A stretch of 64,000 nucleotides of DNA from Pelagimonas phthalicica (GTDB lineage: Bacteria; Pseudomonadota; Alphaproteobacteria; Rhodobacterales; Rhodobacteraceae). Position numbers and translations under genes: made by a program. The number at the start of each line of letters is the position of its first letter. The stretch's first letter is position 1. The notes beneath the pieces are model-generated. The model was not told where the DNA came from and did no database searches. It saw only the letters and a program-made list of their open reading frames with translations. Below are positions 35,987 to 43,956 of the stretch, one piece after another. The stretch spans positions 930,001-994,000 of the forward strand of contig NZ_SOAP01000001.1 of the NCBI RefSeq assembly GCF_004364805.1, given 5' to 3'.

Positions 35987-37159
35987 TCAGTCGTAGCTGC
36001 GCGCATCCTCGATCACCAGCCCATCGCGCGGCAATCCGCCGATTTCGACCAATTCAACCTTGCCCTTGAGCTTGAGCAGCTCGGAAACCGAGCGCTCATA
36101 GGCCGTTGCATCGCCGCCCGAGGCCTCGATTCGAACGGTCATGACGTCCATTTCCCCTTCGCGAGAGGCGACGACACGGGCCCGGGCGATTTCGTCATGT
36201 TTGGCGACCAGCTGCGCCACTTGTTCTGGGCGTACAAACATGCCTTTGATCTTGGTGGTTTGATCGGCGCGGCCCATCCAGCCCTTGATGCGCATATTGG
36301 TGCGGCCGCAGGGGCTTACCCCCTCCATCACGGCCGACAGATCGCCAGTGGCAAAACGGATCAGCGGGTAATCCGGGTTCAGGGTGGTCACGATCACCTC
36401 GCCCACCTCACCCGGAGCGACAGGATTGCCGGTGCCGGGGGTGACGATTTCGACAATGACGTTTTCATCAACGATCATCCCCTCCATCGCGGGACTTTCA
36501 TAGGCAATATTGCCAAGATCGGCGGTGGCGTAACATTGCAGGCAGGAAATGCCACGATCTGCATAATACTGCCTTAGGGATGGGAAGAGAGCGCCACCGC
36601 CAACCGCGGCACGGGTGATATTCAGCGTCAGACCCAGCTCGTCGGCTTTCTCAAGAATGATCTTGAGGTAGTCCGGCGTGCCGGCATAGGCCGTCACCCC
36701 CACATCATGGGCCGCACGCGCCTGCAATTCGGTTTGCCCGATCCCGGCGGGCAAAACAGCCGCCCCAACCGCGCGCGCGCCATTTTCGAAAATCATCCCC
36801 GCCGGGGTCAGATGATAGCCAAAGCAGTTCTGAACAATATCCCCCTGGCCAATGCCAACAGCATGCAGGAAACGCCCCATGCGCCACCAATCATGGCTAA
36901 CCCCACCGGGTTCATAGATCGGACCCGGGCTTTGGAACACATGGGCAAGGTTGGAGACTGGAATGCCACCAAAGGGCGGGTTTTCCGCCTGGCGTGCCAC
37001 CAAGTCCGATTTCCGCAACACCGGCAGTTTGGCCAGATCCGACAGACTGCTGACCGGGCTCATCTCATTGCGCGCCAGTTGAGCATTCAGACCCTCAAGC
37101 TGGGCGGCCTCGCGCGCGTCTTGGCTGCGGGTTTCTAAAGCGTCGAAATAGGTGCTCAT
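35987..37159 (-). CDS. Phenylacetate-CoA ligase family adenylate-forming enzyme
   Basis: Predicted aryl/acyl-CoA ligase of 390 residues, the shorter PaaK-type form. Visible features are VFQSPGPIYEPGG near 75 (a variant of the P-loop region, lacking the usual SSGTTG), YAGTPDYLKIILEKADELG near 159, CYATADLGNIAYES near 210 with the ATP-contacting region, PLIRFATGDLSAVMEG near 270 with the conserved Asp, and GRADQTTKIKGMFVRPEQV near 300 (hinge). The degenerate P-loop could mean altered nucleotide handling. It lies downstream of the liv cluster on the same strand, suggesting activation of the imported acid. Confidence 0.8.
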   Translation of the reverse strand: MSTYFDALETRSQDAREAAQLEGLNAQLARNEMSPVSSLSDLAKLPVLRKSDLVARQAENPPFGGIPVSNLAHVFQSPGPIYEPGGVSHDWWRMGRFLHAVGIGQGDIVQNCFGYHLTPAGMIFENGARAVGAAVLPAGIGQTELQARAAHDVGVTAYAGTPDYLKIILEKADELGLTLNITRAAVGGGALFPSLRQYYADRGISCLQCYATADLGNIAYESPAMEGMIVDENVIVEIVTPGTGNPVAPGEVGEVIVTTLNPDYPLIRFATGDLSAVMEGVSPCGRTNMRIKGWMGRADQTTKIKGMFVRPEQVAQLVAKHDEIARARVVASREGEMDVMTVRIEASGGDATAYERSVSELLKLKGKVELVEIGGLPRDGLVIEDARSYD

Positions 37160-37260
37160 GCTACCCTCCGTCTGTCACTTTGATTGGATTTTAGGGAAAA
37201 AGGTCTTGCTAACTTCTGTGTATTAGACTGGCCGCCACGCGCGTCAGAGGAGAGCGTTGC

Positions 37261-38079
37261 ATGACCCAGGAATTCACGGACCGAGTGCGGTTCCATGACG
37301 ACCTTCAGGCAATGGAGGTCGATTTTTACGGCTTTCATTTCCCGGACAGTAAGAGCGTCAATGCGGCCTACGATTGTATCGAAGACTGCATCGCCCAAAG
37401 CGGGCACAAGCATTGGTTCTTTTTGGTGAACTTGCACGGGCTCCAGGTCGACCAAAGCGCCTGGCCCGCCTATGCCAAACGTGGCAAAGCGCTGAACCTT
37501 GCCCATAGTATGGGAACCGTACGCTTTGATGCCTCTGAGGAAACCGCGGCCCGTATTTCCGCCGCTGCGCAGACCGAGAATTTTGATCCCAATCTGTTCA
37601 ACAATCGCGAGGATGCGATTGAAAGGATCCGCAAACTGCCATCGCGACGCAGCAAAGGGGCGGAAAACACCCCCAATCACAGCGCGGAAACCTTGTCTAA
37701 CAGGATCAGCTTTGACCCGAGCACCGGCATTATGGAGGCCGATCTGAGTCACCTCACGCTGTATCATGGTCGCGATGCGAACGATCTTTATGACCAAATC
37801 CGTGACAAGATCGCCCAGTCGGGGCAGGACAAGTGGTACTTTCTTATCAACTACGAGGCCTGCAAAATTGAACCGGGTGCCTGGGTGCAATTCGCCCATC
37901 GGGGCAAAACCTTGAACAAAGCCCACTCGCTGGGCACCGTCCGCTTTGCCCCCGGCAGCGAAACCGAAGACGAGATTCGCCAACGCGCGACCAGTCAGGA
38001 GTTTCGTCCTAACATTCGCAACACAAGGGAAGAGGCCCTTGAGCGGATAGCAGAAATGAAAGCGTCGGAACACGCTTGA
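37261..38079 (+). CDS. Tandem-domain protein of unknown function
   Basis: Cytosolic protein of 272 residues that I do not recognise. It consists of two copies of one domain, residues about 9-125 and 149-265, with a 140-residue period. Shared blocks are IAQSGHKHWFFLVN / IAQSGQDKWYFLIN, RGKALNLAHSMGTVRF / RGKTLNKAHSLGTVRF, and REDAIERI / REEALERI. The alternation of strand and helix and the FFLVN strand recall STAS/SpoIIAA-like domains, but this is a guess. There is no signal peptide or catalytic motif. It is divergent from the CoA ligase (101-base gap) and convergent with livF. Confidence 0.7.
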   Translation: MTQEFTDRVRFHDDLQAMEVDFYGFHFPDSKSVNAAYDCIEDCIAQSGHKHWFFLVNLHGLQVDQSAWPAYAKRGKALNLAHSMGTVRFDASEETAARISAAAQTENFDPNLFNNREDAIERIRKLPSRRSKGAENTPNHSAETLSNRISFDPSTGIMEADLSHLTLYHGRDANDLYDQIRDKIAQSGQDKWYFLINYEACKIEPGAWVQFAHRGKTLNKAHSLGTVRFAPGSETEDEIRQRATSQEFRPNIRNTREEALERIAEMKASEHA

Positions 38080-38135
38080 CCTCCTGACGTGGCACGTCAA
38101 CGTTAAATTGCAGGGTTACGGTGGGGTTTTGGACG

Positions 38136-38960
38136 TTAGGCCAGCCACCGTTTGCGACGGCGATAAGACCGCACATCGCGGAAACTCTTGCGCCCGTCGT
38201 CCGAGACGCCGAGGTAGAATTCTTTGACATCCGGGTTCTCGCGCAACTCAGCGGCAAGCCCATCCATCACCACGCGACCATTCTCAAGAATATAACCGTA
38301 ATGGGCGTATTTCAGCGCCACATTGGTGTTCTGTTCCGCCAAGAGGAATGACACGCCTTCATTCTCGTTGACCGATTTCACGATCTCAAAGATCTGCTCA
38401 ACCAATTGCGGGGCTAGACCCATGGATGGCTCATCCAACAACACGGTTTCCGGGCGCGACATCAGCGCGCGACCAATGGCGACCATCTGCTGTTCACCGC
38501 CTGACGTGTAACCTGCCTGTGAGCGGCGACGCTCCTTAAGACGTGGGAAATAGTTGTAGACCATCTCCAGATCGCTCTCGATCGCACCTTTGCCATCTTT
38601 GCGCGTATAGGCACCGGTCAGCAGGTTTTCTTCCACGGTCAGGTGCTCAAAACAGTGACGCCCCTCCATGACCTGGATCACGCCACGCTTGACCAACTGC
38701 GCCGGATCCAGATCCTGAACGCTTTCGCCCTGATAGACGATCGAACCTTTGGTCACCTCGCCCCGTTCGGAATGCAGCAGGTTGGAAATCGCCTTGAGCG
38801 TCGTGGTCTTGCCCGCGCCATTCCCGCCGAGCAAAGCCGTGATCCCGCCCTTTTTCACATTCAGGCTGACCCCTTTCAAAACAAGGATCACGTGATTGTA
38901 GATCACCTCGATATTATTGACCTCAAGAAGGGTCTCGTCCGTCTTGGCGGCATCCAGCAT
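38136..38960 (-). CDS. livF: Branched-chain amino acid-type ABC transporter ATP-binding protein LivF
   Basis: ABC ATPase of 274 residues. Walker A GGNGAGKTTTLKA near residue 45, signature SGGEQQMVAIGRAL near 148, Walker B TVLLDEPSMGLAP near 168, and the switch His region LLAEQNTNVALKYAHYGYILENGRVV. Pairs with LivG to drive the LivHM permease. A basic tail of about 20 residues (RKSFRDVRSYRRRKRWLA) extends beyond the usual end. Distal gene of the liv run, separated from livK by a hairpin. Confidence 0.92.
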   Translation of the reverse strand: MLDAAKTDETLLEVNNIEVIYNHVILVLKGVSLNVKKGGITALLGGNGAGKTTTLKAISNLLHSERGEVTKGSIVYQGESVQDLDPAQLVKRGVIQVMEGRHCFEHLTVEENLLTGAYTRKDGKGAIESDLEMVYNYFPRLKERRRSQAGYTSGGEQQMVAIGRALMSRPETVLLDEPSMGLAPQLVEQIFEIVKSVNENEGVSFLLAEQNTNVALKYAHYGYILENGRVVMDGLAAELRENPDVKEFYLGVSDDGRKSFRDVRSYRRRKRWLA

Positions 38961-38989
38961 GGTACTGTCTTCTCTTGCTAAATCGGGGG

Positions 38990-39019
38990 TCCGGTGGCGA
39001 TAAGATCACCGCCACCGGA
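38990..39019 (-). promoter_or_regulatory. Intercistronic hairpin between livK and livF
   Basis: A ten-bp stem TCCGGTGGCG / CGCCACCGGA with a ten-base loop lies 13 bases after the livK stop and about 30 bases before livF. Such hairpins after binding-protein genes usually protect the upstream mRNA and lower expression of the distal gene. No T-run follows. Confidence 0.6.
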
Positions 39020-39031
39020 GGGAATAGGGGC

Positions 39032-40324
39032 TTAGCCCTCGCAGGCCTCGTTCACAGCCCAAGGTGCGTTGGCTTCGGCATATTCTGCCGCCTTGGCCTT
39101 GACGATATCCGCATAGGCCGAGGTGTCAGGAACCAGGTGGTCAGACACTTTGACAAACTTGGCACCATCCCATTCCAGCATCCAACCGCCGGAGTTCCCG
39201 GTGTGGTTCGAGCAGGATGTAGAGAACGGAGCAACCATGCCGGACATGCCCAGCTCGGCCAGACGTTCCTCGGTGATGTTGATGTTTTCCAGGCCCCAAC
39301 GCAGCTGTTCGGCGTTGATCTCGGCTGTCTCATACTTTTCCTGAGCAACCTTGATACCTTCGGCCAGGATCATCGACATGACCAGACCACGGCCATAAAA
39401 CACGCCTTGCATTTCGGTTTCATTGGACTGAGAGGCACCGGCATCCACAACGTATTTTTTCACGTCTGCCATGACACCTGAAGAAGCATCCGGGAAGGAC
39501 CAGCTGATCGACTTGTAGCCTTTGCCCTTGTCGCCAACAATGGCCAGATCCGCATCATGGCCGGACCACCAAACACCGATCATCTTGGACATGTCGAACT
39601 TGGTCTTCACCGCTTCGGTGATGGCACCGGCGTTCATCGCGCCCCAGCCCCACATGACCACATAATCCGGACGCTCGCGGCGGATTTGCAGCCACTGGGC
39701 CGACTGGTTCTGCATCTCTTTCAAGCCAACCGGGATCGGCAGCAGCTCATAACCCATGGTCTCGGCTTTGGCTTCCAGCAGCGGCAGCGGCTCTTTGCCA
39801 TAAGGGTGGTCGAGGTGCAGGAAAGCGACCTTTTTGCCCTTCAGGTCACCCTCGGAGGCCAGGAATTGCAGGATCATATCCGCACCATCCCAGTAACCGG
39901 ATGGCATGTTGAACGCCCATTGGAAGGTCTTGCCATCCATCATCGGCGAGAAACCATAGCCCGGAGCCAGGATCGGGATCATGTCCACGTTGGTTTTTGG
40001 CAGAACCTGCAGGGTGATGCCGGTCGACCAGGGCTGTGTCACGATGGCCTTGCCTTTGGTCTTTTCGTAGCACTCAACGCCTTTTTCGGTCGAATAACCG
40101 GTTTCGCATTCTTCAAAGTCGATCTTGACGCCGCCAACGCCGCCGTCACGGGCGTTCAGCATGGCCATATAGTCTTTCTGGCCATTCATCAGCGGAATGC
40201 CGGTGGCCGCAAACGGACCGGTGCGATAGCTGAGGTTCGGCGTATACAGGCCCTCGGCCACTGCCGCGCCGGCTACCACGGATGCCACAACGGCGGCCGC
40301 TGCCAGTTTTGCAAAGTTCTTCAT
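39032..40324 (-). CDS. livK: ABC transporter substrate-binding protein, LivK type
   Basis: Periplasmic binding protein of 430 residues with a signal peptide (about 1-23, ending GAAVAEG). The body has the two-lobed type I fold: SYRTGPFAATGIPLMNGQKDYMAML near 30-54, VKIDFEECETGYSTEKGVECYEK near 66-88 and VAFLHLDHPYGKEPLPLLEAKA near 165-186. The conserved two-lobe pattern is that of branched-chain amino acid/amide binders. Ligand cannot be read from the sequence; the flanking CoA ligases suggest a carboxylic or aromatic acid. GGAGGAG fixes the start. Confidence 0.88.
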   Translation of the reverse strand: MKNFAKLAAAAVVASVVAGAAVAEGLYTPNLSYRTGPFAATGIPLMNGQKDYMAMLNARDGGVGGVKIDFEECETGYSTEKGVECYEKTKGKAIVTQPWSTGITLQVLPKTNVDMIPILAPGYGFSPMMDGKTFQWAFNMPSGYWDGADMILQFLASEGDLKGKKVAFLHLDHPYGKEPLPLLEAKAETMGYELLPIPVGLKEMQNQSAQWLQIRRERPDYVVMWGWGAMNAGAITEAVKTKFDMSKMIGVWWSGHDADLAIVGDKGKGYKSISWSFPDASSGVMADVKKYVVDAGASQSNETEMQGVFYGRGLVMSMILAEGIKVAQEKYETAEINAEQLRWGLENINITEERLAELGMSGMVAPFSTSCSNHTGNSGGWMLEWDGAKFVKVSDHLVPDTSAYADIVKAKAAEYAEANAPWAVNEACEG

Positions 40325-40391
40325 CTTTTCTCCTCCCATGGATTTTGATGTCGTTTTGTTGCAAGTCTTGGTGTTGTTGAGCCGCCCCCGC

Positions 40392-41468
40392 TTAGTGCGG
40401 GAAGGGCCAGATAATGAGTTTCTCGCGGATCAGGCGCCAGAGTTGTGCCAACCCGTGCGGCTCTACGATCAGGAAGAAAATGATCAGGCTGCCGACAATC
40501 ATGATGTTGAGATGTTCGACTGTGGCCGAGCTGATCGGAATACCCAGCGCGCCAGGCACAAGGTTCAGGATCACCGGCAGACCAACAATCAGGATCGCAC
40601 CAAGGAAATTGCCCATGATCGAGCCAAGGCCACCGATGATGGCGATGAACAGCACACGGAAGCTGAGCGGGATGTCAAACAGGTTCGGCTCAGCCGCCCC
40701 GCGCCACATAAAGACGAACAGCGCCCCGGCGACACCAACAATATAGGATGATACAGCAAAGGCGGTCAGCTTGGATTTCATCAGGTTGATCCCGATGAGT
40801 TCGGCGGCAATGTCCATATCGCGCGTCGCCTTCCACGTCCGGCCCAGATTGCCACGGGTCAGGTTGATGCAGACCATGGTCAGCAAGGCGACGATGAACA
40901 GCACAACGAAATACTGCACGACCGAGCTTGCCTGCGGACCGGCGATATAGACACCGAACATATCGAGGTTCGGCACCTGAATCGCGCCAGAGGCATTGTA
41001 ATTATACAGCCAGGCCCATTTCTCAAACAGCCAGACCAGAAAGAACTGTGCGGCAAGCGTGGCAATCGCGAGGTAAAACCCTTTGATCCGCAAAGACGGG
41101 ATACCAAAGGCGACGCCCACCCCGGCACTGAACACACCCGACAGCAGGATCGCCACGATCGGGTTCATCCACGGCATCAGGGTGACCATCTTGTAGCAGG
41201 CATAGGCACCTACCCCCATGAACGCCGCCGTTCCCAGCGATAACTGCCCAGCAAACCCGGTCAGAATGTTCAGGCCCAAAGCCGCCAGCGAATAGATCAG
41301 GATCGGGATCAGAATGGTCTGAAAGGCGAATTCAGAAGCGGTCAGCGGAAAGATCACCACCGCAAAAAGCAGGATCACCCCCAGCAAAAACGCGTCTTGT
41401 TTGATCGGGAACAGCGCCTGATCGGATTTGTAGCTGGTCTTGAACTGACCTGCGGTACGATAAAGCAT
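40392..41468 (-). CDS. livM: Branched-chain amino acid-type ABC permease LivM
   Basis: Inner-membrane permease of 358 residues with about nine to ten hydrophobic segments and the LivM landmark GFAGQLSLGTAAFMGVGAYACY near residues 71-92, followed by GIPSLRIKGFYLAIATLAAQFF near 122 and the EAA-like loop GRTWKATRDMDIAAELIGINLMKSKLTAFAVSS near 200. Its ATG shares one base with the stop of the small membrane gene upstream (TGATG), so translation is coupled. Confidence 0.92.
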   Translation of the reverse strand: MLYRTAGQFKTSYKSDQALFPIKQDAFLLGVILLFAVVIFPLTASEFAFQTILIPILIYSLAALGLNILTGFAGQLSLGTAAFMGVGAYACYKMVTLMPWMNPIVAILLSGVFSAGVGVAFGIPSLRIKGFYLAIATLAAQFFLVWLFEKWAWLYNYNASGAIQVPNLDMFGVYIAGPQASSVVQYFVVLFIVALLTMVCINLTRGNLGRTWKATRDMDIAAELIGINLMKSKLTAFAVSSYIVGVAGALFVFMWRGAAEPNLFDIPLSFRVLFIAIIGGLGSIMGNFLGAILIVGLPVILNLVPGALGIPISSATVEHLNIMIVGSLIIFFLIVEPHGLAQLWRLIREKLIIWPFPH

Positions 41469-41707
41469 CAGACCATCTCCTCATCGGTCTTGAAAACACG
41501 GTTGGCGGGTTTGGCATATCCAATCTGTTCAGAATGGCGCACCAGCCAGAGCCAGCACCACAACCCACAAGCCGCGCCAATGACGGCCAGGATCACAGCA
41601 ATGGTGGTTTGGTTGGTGACCTCGGTTCCCGCACTAACCGCGAGAAAGCCAAAGGCCCAGAACCCGCCCCAGGCGATGACATTCAGAATTGCAATCAGTT
41701 TTGCCAT
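41468..41707 (-). CDS. Small two-helix membrane protein of the liv cluster
   Basis: Protein of 79 residues with two hydrophobic segments (about 5-27 and 35-57) and a short polar tail (HSEQIGYAKPANRVFKTDEEMV). I do not recognise a named family. The one-base overlap with livM argues that it is a genuine, co-translated gene and possibly an accessory subunit of the LivHM permease or a small regulator of it. Confidence 0.65.
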   Translation of the reverse strand: MAKLIAILNVIAWGGFWAFGFLAVSAGTEVTNQTTIAVILAVIGAACGLWCWLWLVRHSEQIGYAKPANRVFKTDEEMV

Positions 41708-41811
41708 TCACACCCCTCCCAAGGTGCCCGCGCCTTTCCGCGGTTTGTCCATAGTCTTGCCCGATTTCCCGGGCAGGTTGCGCTCATGACGATCAATCAC
41801 AGGTGCTTTCT

Positions 41812-42063
41812 ATGATCTTTGACCTTTTCGAACGCAGCGACAGGAACGAACCGCGACCCAAAACCTTTGGCGAAGCCCTCATGCGCTTTGGCCGGGATGT
41901 CATGTCTGACACGCTGACCACCGTGCTGGTCTCCATCATCTTGGGTTTGATCGCGGTTACCATCGTTTCCTTCTATTTCGGCATTTCCTTTATGACGTCC
42001 TTGGCCGTCTGTGCCGTTTTGCTGGTTGCGTTCTTTGTCATGAATGTTTTCTCGAATTTCTAA
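41812..42063 (+). CDS. Small membrane protein, opposite strand inside the liv cluster
   Basis: Protein of 83 residues: a charged N-terminus (FERSDRNEPRPKTFGEALMRFGRDV) and two hydrophobic segments (about 36-55 and 60-80). Unrecognised. It is the only plus-strand gene between livH and livM, and its stop lies 21 bases from the livH stop. The ATG at 41812 has AGGTG about eight bases upstream; a GTG at 41803 is in frame. Its presence implies that livM and livK are either transcribed through it or have their own promoter. Confidence 0.6.
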   Translation: MIFDLFERSDRNEPRPKTFGEALMRFGRDVMSDTLTTVLVSIILGLIAVTIVSFYFGISFMTSLAVCAVLLVAFFVMNVFSNF

Positions 42064-42084
42064 GGTTGCGCGCCCCGCGCTGCC

Positions 42085-43038
42085 CTAGACCCGTTCGATA
42101 ATCTTCTCCCCAAACAGGCCTTGCGGGCGGAAGAGCAGCACGACCAGCGCCAGCACAAAGGCGAACCAGGTTTCCGTGTTGCCGCCCAGCAAAGGCTGGC
42201 CCCAGTAGATTTCGAACAGTTTTTCCAGGATACCGATCATCAGGCCACCGATGATCGCGCCGGTGATGCTTTCCAGACCACCCAGCATCAGAACCGGCAG
42301 GGCTTTGTAGGCGATAACCTCAAGCGCAAAGCTCACCCCGGCGCGTGCGCCCCAGGCAATCCCTGTGACCAGAGCGATGATGCCAGCAATGAACCAGACC
42401 AGAACCCAAACGGTTTGCAGGCTGATCCCCACGGACAAAGCCGCCTGATGGTCATCCCCCAGCGCCCGGATCGCCCGGCCCATCTGAGTATAGTTCAGGA
42501 AGGCCAACAAAGCCGCCACCAGCGCCGTCGCCACAACAACAACCGTGATATCAAGGTGCTGCAGAATCAGCAGACCACCCCAAGGCTCTAGCACAGTGTC
42601 GCCGGTCGGAATGCCAAGCTCTTCTGAGATCATGACCTTGTTTTCACCGCCAAAGATGATCTCACCGCCGCCAATCAGGAAGAGGGTGATGCCGATGGTG
42701 GCCATGAACAGGATAATGTCGGGCTGCCCGACCAGCGGGCGCAGCACGATGCGCTCAATACTGACCGCCAGTACGAACATTACGCCCAGCGTCAGCACGA
42801 CCGAGATCCAGGCCGGTATCCCCATCGCATGCAGCCCCACCAGCGTCAGCGCGGCAAACACAACCATGATGCCCTGCGCAAAGTTGAAGATCCGGCTTGA
42901 GCGGAAGATCAAAACAAAACCCAATGCGATCAGCGCATAAAGGATACCCGAAACCAGCCCTTCCCACAGCACCTGCAACAGGAAATCCGGTGCCGAAAAC
43001 ATGTCGGCAAACGGCGTTATGAAGATGTCTTTCAGCAT
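42085..43038 (-). CDS. livH: Branched-chain amino acid-type ABC permease LivH
   Basis: Inner-membrane permease of 317 residues with about eight to nine hydrophobic segments. Landmarks: GLVSGILYALIALGFVLIFRSSRIFNFAQGIMVVFAALT near 28-66 and the EAA-like loop TQMGRAIRALGDDHQAALSVGISLQTVWVLVWF near 190-222. It follows livG by 12 bases and completes the permease with LivM. Confidence 0.93.
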   Translation of the reverse strand: MLKDIFITPFADMFSAPDFLLQVLWEGLVSGILYALIALGFVLIFRSSRIFNFAQGIMVVFAALTLVGLHAMGIPAWISVVLTLGVMFVLAVSIERIVLRPLVGQPDIILFMATIGITLFLIGGGEIIFGGENKVMISEELGIPTGDTVLEPWGGLLILQHLDITVVVVATALVAALLAFLNYTQMGRAIRALGDDHQAALSVGISLQTVWVLVWFIAGIIALVTGIAWGARAGVSFALEVIAYKALPVLMLGGLESITGAIIGGLMIGILEKLFEIYWGQPLLGGNTETWFAFVLALVVLLFRPQGLFGEKIIERV

Positions 43039-43050
43039 GTTTGCCCCCAG

Positions 43051-43863
43051 TTAATGCGGAACGCCAAGATAGGCGTCGATCACGTCTTGATTGTTGCGCA
43101 CCTCATCAGGCGGGCCGTCACCGATCTTTTTGCCGTAATCCATCACCACGACGCGGTCGCTCAGATCCATCACCACGCCCATATCGTGTTCGATCAGGCA
43201 GATCGTGGTGCCAAATTCGTCATTCACATCCAGGATAAAGCGGCTCATATCCTCTTTCTCCTCAACGTTCATCCCGGCCATGGGTTCGTCCAGCAGCAGG
43301 ATGCTGGGCTCCGCTGCCAAGGCCCGCGCCAGCTCCACCCGCTTTTTCAAACCATATGGCAGGCGACCCACCGGGGTCTTGCGGATGTTCTGGATCTCAA
43401 GGAAATCAATGACTTCCTCGACCTTCTCGCGATTGGCGACCTCTTCGTCCCGCGCCTTGCCCCACCACAAAGCCTGGGCCCCAATCCCGGCTTTCATATG
43501 GGTCAGACGGCCGGTCATGACGTTGTCCAGCACAGTCATGCCCTCAAACAAGGCGATGTTCTGGAACGTCCGTGCCACCCCCATGCGTGCAACTTCAAAC
43601 GGCTTCATCTGCGGGCGTTTCTTGCCTTTGTACCAAAGCTCACCAATTGTCGGCGTATAGAACCCCGAAATGATGTTGAGCATCGAGCTTTTGCCCGCCC
43701 CGTTCGGCCCGATAATCGCGCGGATCTCGCCCTCATGGATGTCGAACGAAATATCGCTGATCGCCGTCACCCCGCCGAATTTCAGCGTGATATCCTTCAG
43801 CTCCATCAGCACGCCGCCAATCTGACGACCGTCTGCGGTGACGTATCCTTCAGTCTCTGTCAT
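43051..43863 (-). CDS. livG: Branched-chain amino acid-type ABC transporter ATP-binding protein LivG
   Basis: ABC ATPase of 270 residues. Walker A IGPNGAGKSSMLNIISGF near 52-69, a relaxed signature LPYGLKKRVELARALAAEP near 160 (LivG proteins commonly lack the canonical LSGGQ), Walker B SILLLDEPMAGMN near 180, and switch His in CLIEHDMGVVMDLSD. An N-terminal extension of about 18 residues precedes the ABC core (MELKDITLKFGG), so an internal ATG near residue 20 is an alternative start. Confidence 0.92.
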   Translation of the reverse strand: MTETEGYVTADGRQIGGVLMELKDITLKFGGVTAISDISFDIHEGEIRAIIGPNGAGKSSMLNIISGFYTPTIGELWYKGKKRPQMKPFEVARMGVARTFQNIALFEGMTVLDNVMTGRLTHMKAGIGAQALWWGKARDEEVANREKVEEVIDFLEIQNIRKTPVGRLPYGLKKRVELARALAAEPSILLLDEPMAGMNVEEKEDMSRFILDVNDEFGTTICLIEHDMGVVMDLSDRVVVMDYGKKIGDGPPDEVRNNQDVIDAYLGVPH

Positions 43864-43910
43864 GCGACCTTCTTCTCTCTGAATTCTCGCACCCCATCAG
43901 TGGGATGCCT

Positions 43911-43955
43911 TGCGGGATGGTGGGTGGGGCGTCGTGCCTTGCACGCGCGTCACCC
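43911..43955 (+). repeat. Dispersed stem-loop repeat, family 2, copy Q
   Basis: TGCGGGATGGTGGGTGGGGCG, centre stem CGTGC-ctt-GCACG (43933-43945), right flank GCGTCACCC. It lies between the acyl-CoA synthetase stop (two bases away) and livG, both read leftward, so if it terminates it would separate the synthetase from the transporter genes. Confidence 0.7.
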
Positions 43956-43956
43956 C

